DNA from: Micromonospora avicenniae
GTDB taxonomy: Bacteria > Actinomycetota > Actinomycetes > Mycobacteriales > Micromonosporaceae
Assembly: GCF_900156065.1 (NCBI RefSeq)
Contig: NZ_FTNF01000001.1
Location: 248,001-312,000, forward strand
Direction: 5' to 3'
Length of the DNA: 64,000 bases
Shown here in pieces: positions 59,202 to 64,000 of this stretch. A program made the position numbers and the translations under genes. The notes below the pieces were generated by a model. The model saw nothing but the letters and a program-made list of their open reading frames with translations, did not search any database and was not told the DNA's origin. Every line of letters starts with the position of its first letter. Positions within the stretch are counted from its first letter, which is position 1.

Positions 59202-62200
59202 TCAGGTGAGCAGCGCCTCCAGCCGACGGTTCACCGCAGCCAGGGTGGCCCGCACCACCGCCTGCCGCGGGTCACCCGCGACGAGCGCCGACCCGGCCAG
59301 TTGCTCGACCCAACCGTCGCAGACCAGCAGCACCACCACGGTCGCCACCTCGCAGTTGCCGAACGGCACGACCGCGACATGCTCGACGAAGCAACGCCCA
59401 CCCTCGGAGAGGACCGGGCGGCGCAGCAGCTCGTCCACGGCCGACGCGGCCGCCACCGCGCAGAGCCGCAGGACGTATCCGTCGACGGCCGGGCCGGTGG
59501 CGTAGCCGGAGGCGGTCTCGCCGGCGGCGATGAGACGTACCTCCACATTGGCGTCGAGACCGAACGTGCTCACCTGGACGTGATCGATCACCACGCGGGG
59601 GCCGGGGCGTCCGCCGGTGTCCAACGGTCGCGACGGCGCGCTCTCCGTAGTCGTCAGCTGCGCGCCGGAGTACGAGGCGCCGAGGTTCACCGGGCTCCCG
59701 GTGGCCGCGCCGGGCGTCGCCTCGTCCACCGTCGCCCGACCACGCGGTGGAGCGATCGGGCGGCGCCGGCGCAGCGGATCCGGCTCGGTACGCGGAGCGC
59801 CGCCGGCCGCCTCGGCGGCCGCCCGTCCCTCGATCCCGGTGGACCGGCCCTCGCGGACCTCCCGAGCGACATCGGCAGCACGAGCGGCCTCCGGGGCGCG
59901 TGCCGCACTGGCAGCACGAGTGGCCTCCGGGGCGCGTGTCGCACTGGCAGCACGAGTGGCCTCCGGGGCGCGTGCCGCACTGGCAGCACGAGTGGCCTCC
60001 GGGGCGCGTGCGGCGTTGCGGCGGCGGACCGGCGCCGGGGGCGCGGCCGGCGGACCGGGCAGGTTCTGCGGGGCGGCGGCGAGCCCCATCCGCTCCTGCA
60101 GCAGACGGGCGACCTGCCGGCTCACGTCGGCCGGGTCGGCGCCGTCGGCCAGGTCGAGGCGGAGGCTGTGCGCACCCGCCGGGGTACGCCGCAGCGACGC
60201 GTCACGGACGCCAGCGACCTCCCGTACCGCGCCGAGGATCGCATTGACGTCGAACCCCTCGGGCCGCTCCTGCGGCGGCGCGGGCTCGTCGTCACGACGC
60301 AGGTGGGTGGCGATGCGAGCGAGTTGCGGCGTTTCGGCGGGTGGCTCCACGGCTGGCGGCTCCGGCACGACTGGCACGTCCGGCTCGGCTGGGACGCGCT
60401 GCGGCAGCACCGCCGACGCCGGTTCCGGCTGCCGGCCGACGGACTGGTCGGCCGTGGGTGCCGGCTCGGGCGCGGATCGACGGGCCGCGTATCCAGGCGC
60501 GCTCGCCGAGGCGGGCGCGGCGGTGGTGTGGTCATGGCGATCGGCTCCGCTCGTGGCGGAGGCCGGCGCGGGACCCGTCCGGGTCTCTGCTTCACGGCTC
60601 ACGCCCGACGCCGGGTCAGGGTCGTGGCGGCCGGTGATCGCGGCTGGGGTGGCTGCCTCCGACGCCATCCGGTTCGCCACATCCACCTCGGCCGGGCGGC
60701 GACGGAAGGCCTCGGCAGCACGGCGCGGCGTCGGCTCCGGGCGGTCGGCCGGGTTCGCTTCACGTACGACCGGCGGCACCGTCGTCGGTCGGCTGCCCGC
60801 CCAGGACGGCCGCTCGGCCGAGGACGCTCCCGATCCGCCGGCCCAGGACGGCCGACCGCCGACAGCGGCCGGCCCGGCCGGGGTGCCGGCGGAGCCCACC
60901 GGCGGCACGCTGGTCGGCTCGGACCCGGATTCCCAGGAACGGCGCTCGACCGCAGGATCGGACGGCTCGGACCCGGGCAGCTGCCGCTCAGCGGCCCACG
61001 ACGGCCGCTCAGGCGCCACCGCAGGACCCGGCGGCTCGGACCCGGGCAGCGGCCGCTCAGCGGCCCACGACGGCCGGTCCATCGGCGGCGGACTCGGCTC
61101 CGACGACGCCTCGGCCGGCGCGAGCGGCGTCCGCCCCGCCGCCCAGGCCGGCCGGTCCACCGGGCTCGGCTCGGACTCGGCACGGGTCGCCTCGTAGGGC
61201 CGCATCGGCTCGGCGCGGACCGGCTGGTACGGGTGGCTCGATTCCGCCCGGACCTGCTCGTACGGCTGGTGTGGCTCGCCCGCCCAGGCCGGCCTGCTCT
61301 CCTCGCGCGCCCGGCGCCCGGTCAGCTCGTCGGCGTCCCGGTCCTGGTGCGGAGCCGGCTCGTCGGACTCGCGCTCCTGTCCGGCCGGCGGATCGGTCTC
61401 GTGGCGGCCGACCGGCTCGCCGGCCTCGGCCGACCGGCGCCCCGACGGCGCGACCGGCTCCCCGGCCCGGTGGCCGGGGAACTCGTCGCTCTCCCGCCCC
61501 TGGCGGGCCTGCTCCTCGCCGGATCGCGACCACGCCGGGGCCCAGGCCGAACCCCAGCTCGGCCGGTTCCAGCTCGGACCCGACCAGTCGGGCTCGCCCG
61601 CCGACGGCTCGGTGGGCGCCCACGACTGTGCCGGGCTGCCCTGCTCACCGGCCGGCGGATACGCCTCGGGCCGGCCGTGCTGCTCGGTCGGGGGGTGGCC
61701 CTCGACCGCGGACGGCGCGGCGGTGGGTGCCTGGAAACCCGGTGGCACCTCGAACCCCGACGGGGCCGTACCGACCGGCGGAACCTGGACGGCGGGCGGT
61801 GCCGACGTCGGCAACCCCGGCTCGGCCCAGCGTGGCCGGGTGCCCGGCGGCTCATCGGACACGTGCCGTGCGGGGCCCGGCTCCGGCTCGTTCGGACCGT
61901 AGGTCTGCTCCGCCGCTGGGGCGGGTCGCTGGGCGGGCACCACCAGCCGCTCGCTGCCAGGGTCGCGTCGTTCGTCGGCTCCGGTGCCGGGTGGGGCGCT
62001 GACCGGAGCGGGCCGGCCCAGGGACGCTTCGTCGGCCGCATAGGTCACGCCGTTGGCGTGGTGCCCGTTCACTCTGCTCGGGGGCTCGGTGTCACCGGAC
62101 AGACCGGCCACCGGCGCCGGCAGATCACCGTGCCGGGGCGAGGAGGTGGCCCAGCCGGAGGACGGGTCGGGCGCCCAGCGCGCCGCCGGTTCGCCGGACC

Positions 62201-62339
62201 GGCCTGGATCGCCGACGGGGGGCCAGGCGGCCGCCGGGGGCGCCCATCCGCCGGCGGAGCGGGAAGGATCGTGCTGCTGGCCCGTCCCGTCATCGTGCTC
62301 TCCCGGGGTGGCCGCACCGGGTTGCCCTGCTTCACTCAC
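59202..62339 (-). CDS. Very long Pro/Ala/Glu-rich protein with a conserved C-terminal domain
   Basis: 1045 aa from GTG (VSEAGQPGAATPGEHDDG) with AAGGAG 6 nt upstream. About 850 residues are low-complexity Pro/Ala/Ser/Glu with many WAPxRPSWA-like motifs and a 12-residue repeat block. Two folded parts stand out: a helix around FDVNAILGAVREVAGVRDAS, and the C-terminal 125 residues (PGPRVVIDHVQVSTFGLDAN, then VEVRLIAAGETASGYATGPA). No signal peptide or membrane helix is seen. I do not recognise the family; it may be a scaffold. Confidence 0.7.
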   Translation of the reverse strand: MSEAGQPGAATPGEHDDGTGQQHDPSRSAGGWAPPAAAWPPVGDPGRSGEPAARWAPDPSSGWATSSPRHGDLPAPVAGLSGDTEPPSRVNGHHANGVTYAADEASLGRPAPVSAPPGTGADERRDPGSERLVVPAQRPAPAAEQTYGPNEPEPGPARHVSDEPPGTRPRWAEPGLPTSAPPAVQVPPVGTAPSGFEVPPGFQAPTAAPSAVEGHPPTEQHGRPEAYPPAGEQGSPAQSWAPTEPSAGEPDWSGPSWNRPSWGSAWAPAWSRSGEEQARQGRESDEFPGHRAGEPVAPSGRRSAEAGEPVGRHETDPPAGQERESDEPAPHQDRDADELTGRRAREESRPAWAGEPHQPYEQVRAESSHPYQPVRAEPMRPYEATRAESEPSPVDRPAWAAGRTPLAPAEASSEPSPPPMDRPSWAAERPLPGSEPPGPAVAPERPSWAAERQLPGSEPSDPAVERRSWESGSEPTSVPPVGSAGTPAGPAAVGGRPSWAGGSGASSAERPSWAGSRPTTVPPVVREANPADRPEPTPRRAAEAFRRRPAEVDVANRMASEAATPAAITGRHDPDPASGVSREAETRTGPAPASATSGADRHDHTTAAPASASAPGYAARRSAPEPAPTADQSVGRQPEPASAVLPQRVPAEPDVPVVPEPPAVEPPAETPQLARIATHLRRDDEPAPPQERPEGFDVNAILGAVREVAGVRDASLRRTPAGAHSLRLDLADGADPADVSRQVARLLQERMGLAAAPQNLPGPPAAPPAPVRRRNAARAPEATRAASAARAPEATRAASATRAPEATRAASAARAPEAARAADVAREVREGRSTGIEGRAAAEAAGGAPRTEPDPLRRRRPIAPPRGRATVDEATPGAATGSPVNLGASYSGAQLTTTESAPSRPLDTGGRPGPRVVIDHVQVSTFGLDANVEVRLIAAGETASGYATGPAVDGYVLRLCAVAAASAVDELLRRPVLSEGGRCFVEHVAVVPFGNCEVATVVVLLVCDGWVEQLAGSALVAGDPRQAVVRATLAAVNRRLEALLT
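59880..60015 (-). repeat. 36-bp in-frame tandem repeats
   Basis: Near-identical 36-bp units encode ARAPEATRAASA four times (last unit diverged). They lie between the two folded parts of the long Pro-rich protein. Confidence 0.85.
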
Positions 62340-62486
62340 CGCGCGCTCCTTGGTCGCCCCCGCTGAGGCTACCGTGTGGTGACAGTGGCGATAAGTTACA
62401 GCGGCGGGCCAATTCCGCGACGGGCGATCGAGCCCGACCGGTTCGGGTAATGCTGCCGGCTCGTACGAAGAAACTCGGAGGTTCCC

Positions 62487-63125
62487 ATGACCGCTGTGGG
62501 GAACGGTGCGCAGACCGCTGGCCGGCCCACCCGGCTGCCGCGCTCCGCGCGTCGTAAGCAGCTGCTCGCCGCCGCCCAGGAGGTGTTCGTCGCCCAGGGC
62601 TACCACGCCGCCGCGATGGACGACATCGCCGAGCGGGCAGGGGTCTCCAAGCCGGTGCTCTACCAGCACTTCCCCGGCAAGATGGAGCTCTACCTGGCGC
62701 TGCTCGACACGCACTGCGACACGATCGTCGCCAAGGTGCAGGAGGCGATGCGGGGCACCGACGACAACAAGGAGCGGGTAGGCGCCTCCGTACGGGCGTA
62801 CTTCGACTTCGTCGACCACGAGAGCGAGGCGTTCCGCCTGGTCTTCGAGTCGGACCTGCGTAACGACCCGGCCGTGCGGCAACGCGTCGAGCGGGTCGAG
62901 CAGGGCTGCATCGCGGCGATCACCGACACGATCATCTCCGACACCGGGGTGAGCCGTGCGCACGCCGAACTGCTCGCGTCCGGCCTGGTCGGCGCTGCCG
63001 AGACCGCGGCACAGTTCTGGCTGGCCGGCGGGCGGCAGGTGCCGAAGGCGGAGGCCGAGGCGTTGGTGGCCGCTCTCTCCTGGCGGGGCATCGCCAGCTT
63101 CCCGCTCAAGGACGAGTCGGCCTGA
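62487..63125 (+). CDS. TetR-family transcriptional regulator
   Basis: 212 aa. The N-terminal helix-turn-helix is clear: RKQLLAAAQEVFVAQGYHAA, then MDDIAERAGVSKPVLYQHFP (residues 25-70). The C-terminal ligand domain is FLLKDESA-ended and helical. Divergent from the Pro-rich gene and 122 nt upstream of the DUF3107 gene, an arrangement shared with mycobacteria (Rv3208-Rv3208A). A possible regulator of the neighbouring genes; ligand unknown. Confidence 0.9.
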   Translation: MTAVGNGAQTAGRPTRLPRSARRKQLLAAAQEVFVAQGYHAAAMDDIAERAGVSKPVLYQHFPGKMELYLALLDTHCDTIVAKVQEAMRGTDDNKERVGASVRAYFDFVDHESEAFRLVFESDLRNDPAVRQRVERVEQGCIAAITDTIISDTGVSRAHAELLASGLVGAAETAAQFWLAGGRQVPKAEAEALVAALSWRGIASFPLKDESA

Positions 63126-63247
63126 ACGGTCCCGGAGCGTGCGGACCCGTCCGGCGTCACCCGGCAAGGTGAGTCAGCCTGACCGTCACGGCCGAGATCG
63201 GATAGCCTTCCCACGGCGGCTCTTTCGCCCCAGTTGAGGAGGCACGT

Positions 63248-63475
63248 GTGGAGGTCAAGATCGGCGTGCAGTACGCGCCGCGCGAGCTGGTTCTGGAGAG
63301 CGCGCAGGCGCCGGCCGAGATCGAGCAGATCGTGACCGACGCCATCGCCAAGAACTCCGGCACGCTGTCCCTGACCGACGAGAAGGGCCGGCGCGTGATC
63401 GTGCCGGTCGACAAGGTCGCCTACGTCGAGATCGCCGAGGCGTCCCCCCGAGCGGTCGGGTTCACCGTCCGATAG
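63248..63475 (+). CDS. DUF3107 protein (TB9.4-like)
   Basis: 75 aa from GTG with GAGGAGG upstream. Almost the whole sequence is the conserved family: VEVKIGVQYAPRELVLESA, then TDAIAKNSGTLSLTDEKGRR and VPVDKVAYVEIAEASPRAVG. Small, strand-helix ATP-binding-like proteins of actinobacteria with no proven function. Adjacent to the TetR regulator as in mycobacteria. A strong hairpin follows. Confidence 0.9.
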   Translation: MEVKIGVQYAPRELVLESAQAPAEIEQIVTDAIAKNSGTLSLTDEKGRRVIVPVDKVAYVEIAEASPRAVGFTVR

Positions 63476-63523
63476 GCGCACGCGGCGTCCGCGGCGGCTC
63501 GCCCGTCGCGGACACCGGAACCG

Positions 63524-63554
63524 TGAGCCCCGGGCCGTTCTGGCCCGGGGCTCA
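63524..63554. terminator. Bidirectional terminator after DUF3107
   Basis: TGAGCCCCGGGCC pairs with GGCCCGGGGCTCA (13 bp, loop GTTCT). It overlaps the stop codon of the convergent ferritin-like gene. Confidence 0.8.
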
Positions 63555-64000
63555 GTTGTTCAGGCCGGCGGCGGTCATCCGCTCGGTGTGCGCGGCGGTC
63601 AGTTGCCGGAAGAGCGCCTCGACATTCACCCGCTCCCCCTGTGCGATCAGTGTGGTGAGCGCCCCTCGATCGGCGGTGGCGACCCGGCTGGCCTGGGAGA
63701 GCGCCTCGCCGACCAACCGCCGGGCCCACATCGAGAGCCGGTGCGCCACCCGTGGGTCGGCGTCGATGGCGATCCGGATCTCCGCGGCGGCGAACTCGGC
63801 GTATCGCGACTCGTGCAGCACGTCGAGCACGAGTTGCCGGTCCGCCTCGTCCAGCGCAGCGGCGATCTGCCGGATGAAGTCGTCGGTGATCGCGTCGCCG
63901 ACGTACGCCTTGGTCACCGCCTCCGCCCAGTCCCGCGGCTCGGTCGAATCGTGGTACGCCTGCAACGCCGCCACGTACGGCGCCATCGCCTCCTGCGGTG
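63552..64000 (-). CDS. Ferritin-like fold protein (partial, N-terminus beyond window)
   Basis: At least 149 aa; the frame is open to the window edge, so the ATG at 63986 need not be the start. The helical sequence (EAVTKAYVGDAITDDFIRQI, VLDVLHESRYAEFAAAEIRI, then LVGEALSQASRVATADR) resembles the actinobacterial ferritin-like proteins that lie next to DUF3107 genes (compare Rv3210c). No complete di-iron ligand set can be judged from this part. Confidence 0.7.
   Translation of the reverse strand, partial: PQEAMAPYVAALQAYHDSTEPRDWAEAVTKAYVGDAITDDFIRQIAAALDEADRQLVLDVLHESRYAEFAAAEIRIAIDADPRVAHRLSMWARRLVGEALSQASRVATADRGALTTLIAQGERVNVEALFRQLTAAHTERMTAAGLNN

Noticed and set aside
59880..60015. CRISPR-like or regulatory repeats
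   Set aside because: They are 36-bp in-frame coding repeats within a low-complexity protein.
62340..63167. Upstream extension of the Pro-rich protein to 1321 residues
   Set aside because: It runs through the TetR gene on the other strand; the GTG at 62339 has a good ribosome-binding site.

Overview
The window is very GC-rich actinobacterial DNA with many GTG and TTG starts. Gene order and protein types (TTG-started rpoB, rpmG-hadA-hadB-trpT-secE-nusG, MoeZ-DUF3152-TetR-DUF3107, a SigE-type sigma factor) point to a filamentous actinomycete, most likely Micromonospora or another Micromonosporaceae. This is inference from content, not from a database search. There are four tRNA genes, no rRNA genes and no CRISPR array.

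Region 1 (1-13.8 kb, all minus strand) is the transcription-translation block. Read in the direction of transcription it runs tRNA-Thr, tRNA-Met, rpmG, hadA, hadB, tRNA-Trp, secE, nusG, rplK, rplA, an inserted two-gene ABC transporter, rplJ, rplL, rpoB and rpoC (cut by the window edge). Regulatory structure is visible: hairpins after nusG, rplA and rplL, an attenuator-like terminator in the rplJ leader, a promoter and a two-tier stem in the rpoB leader, and a 14-bp hairpin between rpoB and rpoC.

Region 2 (13.8-22.4 kb) holds signalling genes: a membrane GAF-GGDEF-EAL protein broken by one extra G inside the codons of its GGDEF motif, with an unlisted 50-residue membrane peptide just upstream; a NarL-type kinase/regulator pair; an AraC-GyrI regulator; and a SigE-family sigma factor overlapping a single-pass membrane partner.

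Region 3 (22.5-28.35 kb) looks like a small, decayed island at a tRNA-Tyr gene. The intact tRNA lies at 28.3 kb, and two 50-bp direct repeats of its 3' half lie at 22.6 and 25.0 kb. Between them are small orphan genes, a possible contact-dependent-inhibition immunity gene, two transposase remnants and a frameshifted coiled-coil gene.

Region 4 (28.4-33.8 kb) has yajQ behind a perfect 12-bp hairpin, an ECF41 sigma factor paired with an epimerase, an MFS exporter and htpX.

Region 5 (33.9-48 kb) is a split, partial complex I cluster: nuoB, nuoC-nuoH and nuoI-J-K-L-M-N, without nuoA, D, E, F or G. It is interrupted by a glucose-dehydrogenase-like enzyme, a glutathionyl-hydroquinone-reductase-like enzyme, a Uma2 nuclease-fold protein, a SnoaL protein and a DUF2252 protein. 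nuoC carries perfect 60-bp repeats.

Region 6 (48-64 kb) contains a GPH transporter overlapping a PLP lyase/decarboxylase, an alkyltransferase-like DNA repair protein, proB-proA, a terpenoid-cyclase-fold protein, moeZ, two adjacent DUF3152 proteins, an alpha/beta hydrolase, a 1045-residue Pro-rich protein, a TetR regulator, DUF3107 and a ferritin-like gene cut by the window edge.
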